This document shows positions 20,583-33,241 of a stretch of DNA of 64,000 nt, one piece after another. Made by a program: the position numbers and the translations under genes. The stretch lies in NCBI GenBank assembly GCA_022376925.1, contig JAIOJX010000005.1, positions 155,573,501 through 155,637,500 of the forward strand, given 5' to 3'. The notes beneath the pieces were generated by a model that saw only the letters and a list, made by a program, of their open reading frames with translations, did not search any database and had not been told where the DNA came from. Source of the DNA: Tragulus kanchil (lineage: Eukaryota; Chordata; Mammalia; Artiodactyla; Tragulidae). Numbering within the stretch: position 1 is the stretch's first letter; each line of letters begins with the position of its first letter.

Positions 20583-22309
20583 CTATCTGGATATAGATAG
20601 TATCTTCACTACTATCTGGATAGTCAATTTGAAATGGTATCATTTAATTTCTGTTTCCTATGCAACAGTGGTCTTATGTTACTTTCCTCTATCTTTCTTC
20701 TTAGCTCAAATTTTAAGTTGCATTTGTTCTACTTTATCAGAACGTAGGACATTTCGAAATATTTTCCACCTTTGTTCATAATCCTTATTTGAATTTTAGA
20801 TTTACATGCTTTAAATAGACTTTAAATACACTAGTACATCCTCCACCATTCTTTTGCCAGAGTTTCTTCACAGTCATCTCTTGATTAGATAGAATTCATC
20901 CTCTAGCAGGTCATCCAAGAGGGGCTCATGTGCACAGATTCTTTCACTCTTTGTGTATATAATTTACTTTTCTATAGCCTTGATAATTGAATGATGGCTT
21001 TGTTGCATATAAAGTCCTTGACTCACAATTTGTTTCCTTTGTTCGGTTACCTCAGAATAATGTTTCATTTTTGCCCTGCTTTACAAATTGCTCTTAAATA
21101 TACTGATGCCAATATAATTTTCATACTGTTGTAGATATTACAGGTATTGTGCCTGGAGTCTTTGGGTTTTCTTTCTTTGTCTTTAAAATCTAATCATTTT
21201 TAGGCTCTGTTTCTGAGTTGATCATTCTCAGTCAATTTTCCCAGGCACATGGTTGACTCCAAAAGCATCAGTTCTTTGGTGCTCAGCCTTCTTTATGGTC
21301 CAACTCTCATATCCATGACTACTAGAAAACCGTAACTGACTGCATGGACCTTTGTCAGCAATGTGATGTCTTTGCTTTTTAATATGCCGTGTAGGTTTGA
21401 AGCTATGAAGCTTTTCTTCCAAGGGGCAAGTGTCTTAATTTCGTGGCTGTCATCACCATCTGCAGTGATTTTGGAGCCCAAGAAAATAAATAAATAAACA
21501 AACAAACAAACAAATAAATAAATAAAATCTGTCACTGTTTTCCATTTTTCCCATCTATTTGCTGTGAAATGATGAGACTGGATGTCATGATCTTAATTTT
21601 TTGAACGTTGAGTTTTAAGCCAGCTTTTTCACTCTATCTGGATATAGATAGTATCTTCACTACTATCTGGATAGTCAATTTGAAATGGTATCATTTAATT
21701 TCTGTTTCCTATGCAACAGTGGTCTTATGTTACTTTCCTCTATCTTTCTTCTTAGCTCAAATTTTAAGTTGCATTTGTTCTACTTTATCAGAACGTAGGA
21801 CATTTGCGAAATATTTTCCACCTTTGTTCATAATCCTTATTTGAATTTTAGATTTACATGCTTTAAATAGACTTTAAATACACTAGTACATCCTCCACCA
21901 TTCTTTTGCCAGAGTTTCTTCACAGTCATCTCTTGATTAGATAGAATTCATCCTCTAGCAGGTCATCCAAGAGGGGCTCATGTGCACAGATTCTTTCACT
22001 CTTTGTGTATATAATTTACTTTTCTATAGCCTTGATAATTGAATGATGGCTTTGTTGCATATAAAGTCCTTGACTCACAATTTGTTTCCTTTGTTCGGTT
22101 ACCTCAGAATAATGTTTCATTTTTGCCCTGCTTTACAAATTGCTCTTAAATATACTGATGCCAATATAATTTTCATACTGTTGTAGATATTACAGGTATT
22201 GTGCCTGGAGTCTTTGGGTTTTCTTTCTTTGTCTTTAAAATCTAATCATTTTTAGGCTCTGTTTCTGAGTTGATCATTCTCAGTCAATTTTCCCAGGCAC
22301 ATGGTTGAC
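20207..22309. repeat. Tandem duplication 7 (offset 1051 bp)
   Basis: Copy 1 is 20207-21257 and copy 2 is 21258-22309. It starts inside the BovB element. Copy 2 has one extra G near 21806 ('catttgcgaaat' against 'catttcgaaat'). The join falls in shared 'gactc'/'actcc'. Confidence 0.95.
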
Positions 22310-22403
22310 TCTTACAAAAATGTAGGTTTTCTCTTACTTGAATTTTGTTTTCAAAATATTAGTTCTATTACTCCCTCTGACTTTCAGAGTCATAGGTGTT
22401 CTT
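20593..22403 (-). mobile_element. Old L1-like sequence continued (partly duplicated)
   Basis: AT-rich sequence on the far side of the BovB, continuing the texture of 18800-19837. Landmarks such as 'tgagttgatcattctcagtc' and 'tgttcggttacctcagaata' resemble antisense L1/HAL1-like debris. Family assignment is uncertain, and no coding potential is seen. Confidence 0.4.
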
Positions 22404-22780
22404 TTTTTTTTTTTTTAAATAAATGTAGGATTTTTAGCTTTGAGCTTTTTTTTTTTTTTAAAGATTTATTTATTTATTTACTTATTTTGGTGGGGGAAGG
22501 GTGGGGAGGGAGGGGAGCAGGCGGGCCACTTTTATTGGTCTTTCATTTGGCCATTTTCATCCATCTTTGTTCTTTGGCCTATGTGGGCCTCCCATCGTGG
22601 TGGCCTCTGTTGTCGCAGAGCACCGGCTCTGGGCACATGCACTCCGGAGCTCCGGCTCAGTAATTGGACACATGGATCCAGCCGCTCCGTGGCACATGGG
22701 ATCTTCCCAGGCCAGGATCGAACCGGCGCCCCTTGCACTGCAAGGCGGTGTCCTTACCCACTGGACCACCAGGGAAGCCC
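22404..22780 (-). mobile_element. CHR-2-like SINE variant with long A-rich tail
   Basis: On the minus strand it has the standard head, B box, 'catgtgcccagagccggtgc' body, 'gaccaataaaagtggccc', then C/T-rich sequence and two A-rich tracts. An 8-bp target-site duplication, gtgttctt, lies at 22396-22403 and 22781-22788. The copy at 23524-23901 comes from duplication 8. Confidence 0.85.
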
Positions 22781-22934
22781 GTGTTCTTGAACATGTGAGA
22801 AGGGGAATATAGAAGAGTGGAGGGACTGGATTTAGATAGGAGTGTGAATAGTTCATTTATGTAACAGGCAGGAAAGCAGAGGGTGTGGACGTGGATGTTC
22901 ACAGTTGGTACTAAAGAAGTGCTCTTCTTCTTTT

Positions 22935-23045
22935 TCAGCCATGCCTGTCTACTTGTGGGATCTCACTTCCCTGCCCAGGGATGGAACTCAGGCCCTCGGC
23001 AGTGAAAGCATGAAGCCCTGACCATTGGACCATCAGGAAACTCCC
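22935..23045 (-). mobile_element. tRNA-derived SINE fragment
   Basis: Minus-strand tRNA-type head and B-box region ('gagttccatccctgggcagg', 'gtgagatcccacaag'). Short and diverged. Copy at 24055-24166. Confidence 0.7.
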
Positions 23046-23146
23046 AGGGGCTTCTCTTATAATGGCTTTGGCATTCTTAGTGGTGAGAAGTGAAATCTCA
23101 ACTAACTCTCCAACTGCCCCTACCTGAAAAAGGTAAGTAAATGAAT

Positions 23147-23252
23147 GTTAGTCGCTCAGTTGTGTTCAACTCTTTGCAACCCCATGAACTATAGCCTGCC
23201 AGGTTCCTCTTATCCAATGGAATTCTCCAGGCCAGAATACCTTAGTGGGTTT
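23147..23252 (-). mobile_element. Bov-tA SINE 3' part, truncated
   Basis: 'gtcgctcagttgtgttcaac', 'gcaaccccatgaactatagc' and 'ttctccaggccagaatacc' are the reverse of the Bov-tA 3' half. Duplication junction 8 cuts it here. The fuller copy at 24268-24395 reads on into 'ccatttccttctccag'. Confidence 0.85.
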
Positions 23253-24395
23253 TTTCCCAAATTATTTTTTTTTCTGAATGCCAATATAATTTTCATACTG
23301 TTGTAGATATTACAGGTATTGTGCCTGGAGTCTTTGGGTTTTCTTTCTTTGTCTTTAAAATCTAATCATTTTTAGGCTCTGTTTCTGAGTTGATCATTCT
23401 CAGTCAATTTTCCCAGGCACATGGTTGACTCTTACAAAAATGTAGGTTTTCTCTTACTTGAATTTTGTTTTCAAAATATTAGTTCTATTACTCCCTCTGA
23501 CTTTCAGAGTCATAGGTGTTCTTTTTTTTTTTTTTTAAATAAATGTAGGATTTTTAGCTTTGAGCTTTTTTTTTTTTTTAAAGATTTATTTATTTATTTA
23601 CTTATTTTGGTGGGGGAAGGGTGGGGAGGGAGGGGAGCAGGCGGGCCACTTTTATTGGTCTTTCATTTGGCCATTTTCATCCATCTTTGTTCTTTGGCCT
23701 ATGTGGGCCTCCCATCGTGGTGGCCTCTGTTGTCGCAGAGCACCGGCTCTGGGCACATGCACTCCGGAGCTCCGGCTCAGTAATTGGACACATGGATCCA
23801 GCCGCTCCGTGGCACATGGGATCTTCCCAGGCCAGGGATCGAACCGGCGCCCCTTGCACTGCAAGGCGGTGTCCTTACCCACTGGACCACCAGGGAAGCC
23901 CGTGTTCTTGAACATGTGAGAAGGGGAATATAGAAGAGTGGAGGGACTGGATTTAGATAGGAGTGTGAATAGTTCATTTATGTAACAGGCAGGAAAGCAG
24001 AGGGTGTGGACGTGGATGTTCACAGTTGGTACTAAAGAAGTGCTCTTCTTCTTTTTCAGCCATGCCTGTCTACTTGTGGGATCTCACTTCCCTGCCCAGG
24101 GATGGAACTCAGGCCCTCGGCAGTGAAAGCATGAAGCCCTGACCATTGGACCATCAGGAAACTCCCAGGGGCTTCTCTTATAATGGCTTTGGCATTCTTA
24201 GTGGTGAGAAGTGAAATCTCAACTAACTCTCCAACTGCCCCTACCTGAAAAAAGGTAAGTAAATGAATGTTAGTCGCTCAGTTGTGTTCAACTCTTTGCA
24301 ACCCCATGAACTATAGCCTGCCAGGTTCCTCTTATCCAATGGAATTCTCCAGGCCAGAATACCTTAGTGGGTTTCCATTTCCTTCTCCAGAAAAA

Positions 24396-24889
24396 GGGTA
24401 AGGGAAGAGTGCATTTGCCAAATTTAAATTTGTAGTCTGAGTGCAAATCACTTACCAAATCTGTGAGCGATGTTCTAGAAGGAGCTCAAAGAACAATCAG
24501 TTCCTGGCCCTTCTATCCAGTAGAACACCCCGAGCTGTTTCTTCCCAGGGTTTGTTCATGTCCAGAGGGACTGAAAATGGCATCGATGGGGGATTTGAAC
24601 TAAGGGAGAGGCCAAACAGTCTATAGGGCGGTCTGCGGGAGATGGTGGAGCCCTGCCCTGTATGGCTTTAGGACCAGTGGGAGAAAGCAGAAACTCTGAG
24701 TGCGTATAGGGAAGGACTTTCAAGGACCGGGGGAGGTTGTGTGAAGTGGTAAGTCCTCTCTCCCCTGGAGGGGAATATGCATTAAGTGGCTGAATGTCAT
24801 GATGTCGGGGATGTTGAGTTGGAGATTCCTGGGTTAGTTGGGTGATGACCAGATGGTCTCCCTATCTGAATGCCTGCTGTTAACAGCTC
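24396..24889. other. Unassigned unique sequence
   Basis: GC content rises from here. Nothing recognised on either strand. Confidence 0.35.
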
Positions 24890-25632
24890 TTGCCCATTCT
24901 ACCTTCAGCATATATTCAGAACCCAGCCATTTCTAACTTCTTCCATCTGAACTGCCTTGGGCCAGTCCAAGGTTTTCTCCATCCCGAATTATTTTGTAAC
25001 CTTCTAGATGATTCTCCCACTTCCCTCTTGCTCCTACCTCCCACTTTCCTACCCTGTCCACTCTCAAAATGGCAGTCAATTGATTCTTTGAAATTATAAG
25101 TCAGACAGTGTCACTCCTCTGTGTCAAACTCCTTGCTCCCCAAAGTCCTAACAGTGGCCTACCTGATCTGTCCCCACTCAGCCCCCAGCACCTGCAGCTC
25201 TCTTACCTCATCCTCACCAGTGGCCTCCTCATCTTATGTTCCTCACTCACTCAGGCCCCCTGGCTGTTCCCAAGACCTGCCAGACGTGCTCTCTGTGCCT
25301 TCAAAGGGCCCTGGTAATTTCCTCTTCCTGGAATATTCTGCTTCAGATATTTAGAGAGCTCACTTTTTTCTTCTTTCTCCTTCGATTTCATTACCTATTC
25401 ACAGAGACTCTGCCTATGCACCCTTCATAGAAAAGCACTCCCATCCTCTTACTTTACTTTTCACAGTAATACTTACCGCCTACTATGATACATTTGATTA
25501 TTTGTTTATATGCTGACTGCCTTGCCTGACAATGGCTTTGTCTGTTTCTTCACTGCTGAATTCTCAGTGTCTAGAAGGGGCCCTGGAGAGAACTGGTGCT
25601 TGAGAAATATTTGTGAGAGGAATGAATAAGCA
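24890..25632 (+). mobile_element. L2 LINE 3' end
   Basis: The order 'cagacagtgtcactcctctg', 'ctaacagtggcctacctgat', 'ttcctcttcctggaatattc' and 'gaattctcagtgtctagaag', then 'gagaaatatttgtgagagga' with a 'atgaataa' end, is that of the L2 3' coding end and 3' UTR. It is diverged. The last ~250 bases recur at 26461-26712. Confidence 0.75.
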
Positions 25633-27524
25633 AATGGTTGTGATGGGGATACAGGACAATGTGACAGTCAGCCAGGACTTATGTCCTTCCTCCTGGAGGG
25701 AGAAGGAGGACCAAGAGTTTTATAACTTGATGGGGCTTTAAAAGCTTATGTGTTCCAGTTCCAGGAGAGATGCAGTAAACATGGCAGCCCGTGTCTCCCA
25801 CACTCTCACACCTGAGCGCAGTGTGTCGTCTAGTCTAGCAGTAAGTCTCTGAAGAGTAAGCACCAGCAAGTGGATTGGCTGAGGTGGGGTAGAGGGGATG
25901 GGAAAACCAGGATTCCAAATACCATCGAACTAGCGGTAAGCTGTTCCTCAGGCCTCCCCTGGGCAGAACTCAGCACAACCTGAAACCCAGAAGCAATCGC
26001 TTGGTGCGGAGAGAGATGCAAAAGAGACCCTTTGCTTCTGATTAGAGCTGTGGAAGAGCGGACTCCTAAGCTCAGAGCATGGGAGGGACTGCTGGTGGTT
26101 CCTTTGTTTTTCTCTTTGCCCTCTTGTCCTGCACAGCAGGGAGTCTGTGGCAGGAGTGGGTGTGGCAGCCAATGTATGTGTCAGCGTATGGCAGGAGCCA
26201 GGCCTCCTAGGAAGGAAAGCCCGTGCTCTGGCCTCCTGGTGCTCTTTCTTCCTGCTCTGGGGGCTGTGTCTCCTCATCAGGCACCTTGGCTCCTGATACC
26301 TACCATCCTTACCTGCCAGCTTTTAACCTGTGTTAGCAGGTGTCGGGGTGCACATGCTCTTGGGGACACAGCAATTGTCCCATCAGAGACCAGTGAAGAA
26401 GCCTGGCTCCAGATCTCCTGTCAATAAACATTCTGTGGCCAGGCTCTGACTCACTTTTTTTTCGATTTCATTACCTATTCACAGAGACTCTGCCTATGCA
26501 CCCTTCATAGAAAAGCACTCCCATCCTCTTACTTTACTTTTCACAGTAATACTTACCGCCTACTATGATACATTTGATTATTTGTTTATATGCTGACTGC
26601 CTTGCCTGACAATGGCTTTGTCTGTTTCTTCACTGCTGAATTCTCAGTGTCTAGAAGGGGCCCTGGAGAGAACTGGTACTTGAGAAATATTTGTGAGAGG
26701 AATGAATAAGCAAATGGTTGTGATGGGGATACAGGACAATGTGACAGTCAGCCAGGACTTATGTCCTTCCTCCTGGAGGGAGAAGGAGGACCAAGAGTTT
26801 TATAACTTGATGGGGCTTTAAAAGCTTATGTGTTCCAGTTCCAGGAGAGATGCAGTAAACATGGCAGCCCGTGTCTCCCACACTCTCACACCTGAGCGCA
26901 GTGTGTCGTCTAGTCTAGCAGTAAGTCTCTGAAGAGTAAGCACCAGCAAGTGGATTGGCTGAGGTGGGGTAGAGGGGATGGGAAAACCAGGATTCCAAAT
27001 ACCATCGAACTAGCGGTAAGCTGTTCCTCAGGCCTCCCCTGGGCAGAACTCAGCACAACCTGAAACCCAGAAGCAATCGCAGTGCGGAGAGAGATGCAAA
27101 AGAGACCCTTTGCTTCTGATTAGAGCTGTGGAAGAGCGGACTCCTAAGCTCAGAGCATGGGAGGGACTGCTGGTGGTTCCTTTGTTTTTCTCTTTGCCCT
27201 CTTGTCCTGCACAGCAGGGAGTCTGTGGCAGGAGTGGGTGTGGCAGCCAATGTATGTGTCAGCGTATGGCAGGAGCCAGGCCTCCTAGGAAGGAAAGCCC
27301 GTGCTCTGGCCTCCTGGTGCTCTTTCTTCCTGCTCTGGGGGCTGTGTCTCCTCATCAGGCACCTTGGCTCCTGATACCTACCATCCTTACCTGCCAGCTT
27401 TTAACCTGTGTTAGCAGGTGTCGGGGTGCACATGCTCTTGGGGACACAGCAATTGTCCCATCAGAGACCAGTGAAGAAGCCTGGCTCCAGATCTCCCTGT
27501 CAATAAACATTCTGTGGCCAGGCT
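25381..27524. repeat. Tandem duplication 9 (offset 1080 bp)
   Basis: Copy 1 is 25381-26460 and copy 2 is 26461-27524. One internal substitution, G at 25598 against A at 26678. Small indels near 26000/27080 and 26419/27497. The end of copy 1 ('ctgactcactttttt') differs from the end of copy 2 ('ctacccatcacccc'). Confidence 0.94.
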
Positions 27525-27904
27525 CTACCCATCACCCCACCCAGGCCCTGATCTCCAATGAGCTGAGTCTGGCCGGTTGGACCAAAGTGCAGAACGGAGA
27601 CAATGAGTCACTGGCCTTTTAAAACTCTCACGATCCCTGGGTCAGCTCTGAGTCCAGAGTATGGGGAGTGGGGCTAAACTGGAGATCAGGGAAAGGGAAG
27701 CGGAGAGGAGCTCCAAGATTTGGCCTTCTGAAATAGTCCAAAGGACACTTGAATGGGCCAAGCCATTGCATCTGTGCTGAAAAATGGAAGCTTAGAAGGT
27801 GGGGCTGCTGCTAACATTCCTTGACAGCTCTGCAGTTCCATGAAAAGGAAGGTTCTTAGCAATGCGGAAAAGGTTTTATGAGTAGGGAAGGGAGCAGCTT
27901 GTGT

Positions 27905-28065
27905 TTCTTGGTGTGTGCGCTCTGCTAATTAATCCTTACTAAGCCTGTGATGTGCTGTAGGATACCCATGTTCCAGATGAGCAAACTGAGACACAGAGTG
28001 GTTAAACAAGCCTGTGTCCAAGGTCACAGTCCTGGTAAGTGACAGGCAGAGGAAGCCCTTAATAA
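27905..28065 (+). repeat. MIR fragment
   Basis: 'ttccagatgagcaaactgag' followed by 'gtccaaggtcacagtcctgg' is the MIR core and its downstream segment. Confidence 0.7.
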
Positions 28066-28206
28066 ACACAGTTGCCTCAATTCCTTAATTCCTGAAGTCC
28101 TAAATCCTAACACCTGCGTGGTGAGCTTTAAGAAGGCAGAGAGGGCAGCAGCAGTGCAAGGAAGGCTGGAAGTAAGAATAGTTCATGTTCAGTGGCTTGT
28201 TGACTG

Positions 28207-28430
28207 GGCTTCCCAGGTGGCGCTAGTGGTAAAGAACCCACCTGCCAATGCAAGATACATAAGAGATGCAGATTTGATCCCTGGGTTGGGAAATTCCTCT
28301 GGAGGAAGGCATGGCAACCCACTCCAGTTTTCTTGCCTGGAGAATCCCACAGAGGAGCCTGGCCGGCTGTGGTCCCTAGGATTGCAAAGACTCGGACATG
28401 ACTGAAGTGACTTAGCATGCATGCACGACT
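28207..28430 (+). mobile_element. Bov-tA SINE
   Basis: Full length: 'gcttcccaggtggcgctagt' head, 'gatttgatccctgggttggg', 'cccactccagttttcttgcc', 'gaggagcctggccggctgtg' and the 3' 'catgactgaagtgacttagc' end. Confidence 0.92.
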
Positions 28431-28439
28431 TGCAGGAGC

Positions 28440-30510
28440 AAGCCCTACCTTTAAAGTCTGGGGGATGGGGAATGTGCTCCTCTGGCTTCACCGGAGAGTA
28501 GACAGCGGGCCAAAGGGCAGTGGGTGGGAAAGCAGTGTGGGGACTGACGTCTCCTTATGAGTCATGGGGGACTTTAGTTGGTGGCCTCAGCTCCTTAATT
28601 GGTAAAATGGCAACAGAGAAGGATTGACCCCAGGGGACTCTGTTTTTATAAACTGAGAAGCAGTGAGTAGTTAAATCCATTAAACAGAGAACTGGAGAAA
28701 CAGGAGACTAACAGTCTCCATCACATTCATAATGTGCACTGTTGCACACATTGTGCTCAGTTACATCATATTAATGATAATGTTGGGTATATTGGGTTCT
28801 AGAATCACTGGACTGGCACAGTAAGGGCCTGAGAGGCCATCTAGCTTCATCTCCAATATTAGAATTTTGTGATCAATATTTGTTTTGTGCCAGGAGTACT
28901 GACATCATCCTGAGTACTAATGGGCATGTGGAATTGAGAATTCATCCAGGGACAGGGAGAAGGGTAAGTGCGGACCCTGCCTCCAGGCAGCCCTGGTTCA
29001 CGAAGTCCATTCTTGTCCTCTTGGACCCTGAGTGCTGACAGATTCAGCATCCAGGGTGGCCTGCTGTCACCATCTGAATAGGAGACCCAGATCTGGGTGA
29101 GGACTTGGACTGGAACACTTTCTGTGGTGTTGGCTGTCCTCTCACCTGAGGAGGGAAGGAAAGAAGGGCAGATGGGCACGGGGATGGAGGTGGTGGCCCA
29201 CTTCCCAGGACCCAGAAGGAAATGGGCACCTCTGGCCCCGTATCAGCTGAAAGGCCCCAGAGAGCTTCCAGTACCACTGCAGAGCATACCTCACCAGAGC
29301 AGGGCCCCAGTTCCCTGTGGACCACATGCCCTGGCTTAGGTCAGCATCACTGCCACGTTCATCTGTCACCTGGGAGTTATTCTGTCACCCAGTCATTCTT
29401 AGCACAGTCAATAAGAAACCATATGGGTGAAAAACACTGCCACACCCCGACCCCAGTACTGCCTGGTACCTGGTGCTGGTAGGGAGCCCTTCTTTCATGT
29501 TAACAGAACTCCCTCCACAAAGTGTAACAAAGACAAACAAACACACATAGGAAGATGATCTCAGTCCTCTGAGTAATTGAGGCTCTAGAGAGAACTGGGG
29601 AGAAAGATGCCCTTTGCATCCTGTCTGATCTAGACTTTCCTTTTCAGGACCACTCACTTGGCCTGGCTATATTTGGAAGCTCAACTCTGTAACTAGAGGG
29701 AGTTGACTGCCCCAGTCCCCGTCCCTTCCAAGGACTCTGGAGGGGCCAACTCCTCCCCACTTTTAATCGAGTCTTCCATTTCTCCAGGCAGCCGACACAA
29801 AGGCCCGGGCCAGGTGGTAGAGGTGCTTGGGCTCCAGGACAGAGGTTCTCTTTTCTGTTCTGCATTCTTCCAGGCTGGTGATTATGGATCTGTCCACAGA
29901 TGCATTCTGTCTCTTAGCACCAGTTGCCAGAAAGCCTGTTTATGTTGAGCCGGTCCCTCCACTTCTAGCTGATGCTGCACTGCAGAGCACTATCTCATAC
30001 ACTTGGCTGTCTGTGGGCTGCTCCTGGTGAGGAGGCCTTCCTGTCTACACTCTGGTCCACAGCAGTGCCCACTAGGGACCAGGCCAAGCCAGTCTGAGTG
30101 CAGGCCACACTGCAGTGAAGTAGAGGGCAAGGTCAGTGTGCCTGTGAACTTTACTTCTTAGGGTCAGGAACGTGACCCAAGAGGTAAGATCATCTCAGGG
30201 AGGAGGAGATAAAGCAGAAGGATGCGTAGTAAGTGAAGGGTAAGTGGGGTGGCCTCAGTGGCTGCTTTAGATAGTCAGGCTCATCTCGTCGCAGGAGACG
30301 TGGAAGTCTGCAGGCCAAGCATTTGGGCAGAAGGGACCGCAAAGACAGAAGCCCTATGTAGCTGGAGAGAAGTAGCAGAGCTGGGCAAGGAAGGATGGCA
30401 GCCTCTGAGGTCAGAGATGTCAGCAGGGGCTGGCTTTGAGGGGTTCAGCGAGTCAGACCTTGGATCCCACAGTACCATTTCCCGGGTCCCATTCCCCACT
30501 GGGCTGCTTA
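28440..30510. other. Unassigned unique sequence
   Basis: Apparently single-copy DNA. Frames up to about 106 codons are present on both strands with no recognisable protein pattern. 28731-28800 ('cattcataatgtgcactgtt') is AT-rich. No exon is supported. Confidence 0.35.
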
Positions 30511-30540
30511 CTGGCTGTGTGGCTTTCTCAACTTCTTCTC

Positions 30541-30802
30541 TTTTTTGGCCGCTTTTATTGGTCTTTCATTTATTTATTTTCGTCCGTCTTTGTTCTTTGG
30601 CCTGTATGGGCCTCCCATTGCAGTGGCCTCTTCTATAGCAGAGCACCGGCTCTGAGGGCCTGCGCTCCAGAGTGCTGGCTCATAATTGGACATGCCGGTC
30701 AAGCCACTCTGCCACATGTGGGATCTTCCTGGGCCAGGGAACAAATCGGAGCCCCTTGCATTGCAAGGCGAATTCTTTACCCACTGGACCACGAGGGAAG
30801 CC
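30541..30802 (-). mobile_element. CHR-2-like SINE variant
   Basis: The same variant as at 1649, ending in the reverse of 'gaccaataaaagcggcc'. A probable 11-bp target-site duplication, ctggctgtgtg, lies at 30511-30521 and 30803-30813, within a MIR. A copy is at 31642-31902. Confidence 0.8.
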
Positions 30803-30970
30803 CTGGCTGTGTGACTTTGAGCAAATTACTTAACCACTCTGGGTTTAAGGGGGCAGTAAGGACAGAACCTCCTTTTGAGTTGATGTGATAACAAGCTAAC
30901 ATATGTAAAGGGCTCAGAACACTGCCTGGCACGCAGTTGGTGCCATGTGCATAAATGTGTCACCTATTCT
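30803..30970 (+). repeat. MIR fragment
   Basis: 'gtgactttgagcaaattact' and 'aactctgggtttaaggg'-like text, then 'tgcctggcacgcagttggtg', match the MIR 5' and 3' parts. Copy at 31903-32070. Confidence 0.65.
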
Positions 30971-31289
30971 TTTTAAATAAGTGTTTGCTCTTATAATCAA
31001 CCTTATTGTTATTTCAAAAATAGGAACTTAGATTTTAAGGGGTATGTGTGTTTGTCTGTGGGGGCATGTCCTGGACTGGAAATCAGGAGAGAACTGCTCT
31101 TACTCCCGTTTGGTCTCCAAGTCCATGGGAAACCAGTCCCTCTATGAGGCACCAGAATAGTCCTATGGGACACCAGCTAAGCGTCTGACATGGGAGTTGG
31201 TTTTGAAGAGTTAGGTCTTAACACGAAGATAAGGTTGTTTTCCAGGGAGTGAGTTTTAATTTCATCAAGGGAGTGTCATAGGCTTGTGG

Positions 31290-31487
31290 ATTAGTTGTTA
31301 AGTCATGTTTAACTCTCATGACCCCGTGGACTGTAACCTACCAGGCTCCTCTGTCCATGGGATTCTCCAGGCAAGAATACAGGAGCGGGAAGCCATTTCC
31401 TTTTCCAGAGGATCTTCCCGACCTACAGATTGAACGCAGGTCTCCTGCATTGCAGGTGGATTCTTTACCGACTGAGTAATAGGGTTG
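31290..31487 (-). mobile_element. Bov-tA SINE (seen three times)
   Basis: Minus-strand Bov-tA, 'ggattctccaggcaagaata' and 'gattctttaccgactgagta' being diagnostic in reverse. Overlap of duplications 10 and 11 yields near-identical copies at 32390-32587 and 33492-33687. The third lacks single bases in C, G and C runs. Confidence 0.9.
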
Positions 31488-32841
31488 CTCACCCTCAAAA
31501 GACACGTCCATTACCTGGTATGCAGGGGCTGGCTTTGAGGGGTTCAGCGAGTCAGACCTTGGATCCCACAGTACCATTTCCCGGGTCCCATTCCCCACTG
31601 GGCTGCTTACTGGCTGTGTGGCTTTCTCAACTTCTTCTCTTTTTGGGCCCGCTTTTATTGGTCTTTCATTTATTTATTTTCGTCCGTCTTTGTTCTTTGG
31701 CCTGTATGGGCCTCCCATTGCAGTGGCCTCTTCTATAGCAGAGCACCGGCTCTGAGGGCCTGCGCTCCAGAGTGCTGGCTCATAATTGGACATGCCGGTC
31801 AAGCCACTCTGCCACATGTGGGATCTTCCTGGGCCAGGGAACAAATCGGAGCCCCTTGCATTGCAAGGCGAATTCTTTACCCACTGGACCACGAGGGAAG
31901 CCCTGGCTGTGTGACTTTGAGCAAATTACTTAACCACTCTGGGTTTAAGGGGGCAGTAAGGACAGAACCTCCTTTTGAGTTGATGTGATAACAAGCTAAC
32001 ATATGTAAAGGGCTCAGAACACTGCCTGGCACGCAGTTGGTGCCATGTGCATAAATGTGTCACCTATTCTTTTTAAATAAGTGTTTGCTCTTATAATCAA
32101 CCTTATTGTTATTTCAAAAATAGGAACTTAGATTTTAAGGGGTATGTGTGTTTGTCTGTGGGGGCATGTCCTGGACTGGAAATCAGGAGAGAACTGCTCT
32201 TACTCCCGTTTGGTCTCCAAGTCCATGGGAAACCAGTCCCTCTATGAGGCACCAGAATAGTCCTATGGGACACCAGCTAAGCGTCTGACATGGGAGTTGG
32301 TTTTGAAGAGTTAGGTCTTAACACGAAGATAAGGTTGTTTTCCAGGGAGTGAGTTTTAATTTCATCAAGGGAGTGTCATAGGCTTGTGGATTAGTTGTTA
32401 AGTCATGTTTAACTCTCATGACCCCGTGGACTGTAACCTACCAGGCTCCTCTGTCCATGGGATTCTCCAGGCAAGAATACAGGAGCGGGAAGCCATTTCC
32501 TTTTCCAGAGGATCTTCCCGACCTACAGATTGAACGCAGGTCTCCTGCATTGCAGGTGGATTCTTTACCGACTGAGTAATAGGGTTGCTCACCCTCAAAA
32601 GACACGTCCATTACCTGGAGCAAGGAGAGGAGGCAGGCAGAGAAATGATGGGCAGTCTTGGGCCTGGAGGAAACCGAAGAGTAAGGCTGCTTCCCCAGAG
32701 CTGCCTTCAGTGCTCTAGGCCTCACCACGCACTGTGAAGGTGGCTGGGTTAAGGCGTGAAAGGCCCAAGGTCAGGTGGGCGTTGGGCTTGTGACAGGCCA
32801 CTGCCTCACTTTGTCCTCTTTCTTTCTTCCTTTTTTCTTTT

Positions 32842-32953
32842 TTTATTTGGTGTCACTGTGTAACGTGCTGCATCTAGTTCCCAGACCAGGAATTGAGTCT
32901 GTGCTACTGCAGGGGACACTCAGAGTCCTAATCACCAGACCACCAGGGAAATA
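32842..32953 (-). mobile_element. tRNA-derived SINE fragment
   Basis: The reverse reads 'ccctggtggtctggtgatta' and 'caattcctggtctgggaact': a diverged tRNA-type SINE head and B box. Copy at 33941-34052. Confidence 0.7.
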
Positions 32954-33241
32954 CGGGCTTCATTTTGTTGATCTGTCCAATGACCTCTTTTCTAGCTGTT
33001 CCCCTCAGAACATTCATGGGAGGCTGAACCACTGGGGTGTGTGAGGGTCTAAGGAGAGCATCCACAGTTGGGGTACCTCTTGGAAGTGGAGCCCCAGGGG
33101 GTCAGAGCAAGACCTGGCATGGGGGTGGGGGCAGCTAGGAGCCCACCCGGTGACCAGACCTCTCAGGTGTAGCCAGTCATCTGAAATGCCTCCCCCTCAA
33201 CTAGATGACCAGTGACCCTGATGAGTTCTGCTTATTTACAG

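Larger units (their letters stand above)
22156..24372. repeat. Tandem duplication 8 (offset 1120 bp)
   Basis: Copy 1 is 22156-23275 and copy 2 is 23276-24372. It overlaps copy 2 of duplication 7, so 21107-21257 is seen three times. The last ~22 bases of copy 1 (23254-23275, 'cccaaattatttttttt') do not match the end of copy 2 and look like filler or low-quality sequence. Confidence 0.94.
30423..32619. repeat. Tandem duplication 10 (offset 1100 bp)
   Basis: Copy 1 is 30423-31521 and copy 2 is 31522-32619. Copies differ by a G run near 31646 ('ttttgggccc' against 'ttttttggcc'). The join is at 'gcaggggctgg'. Confidence 0.95.
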
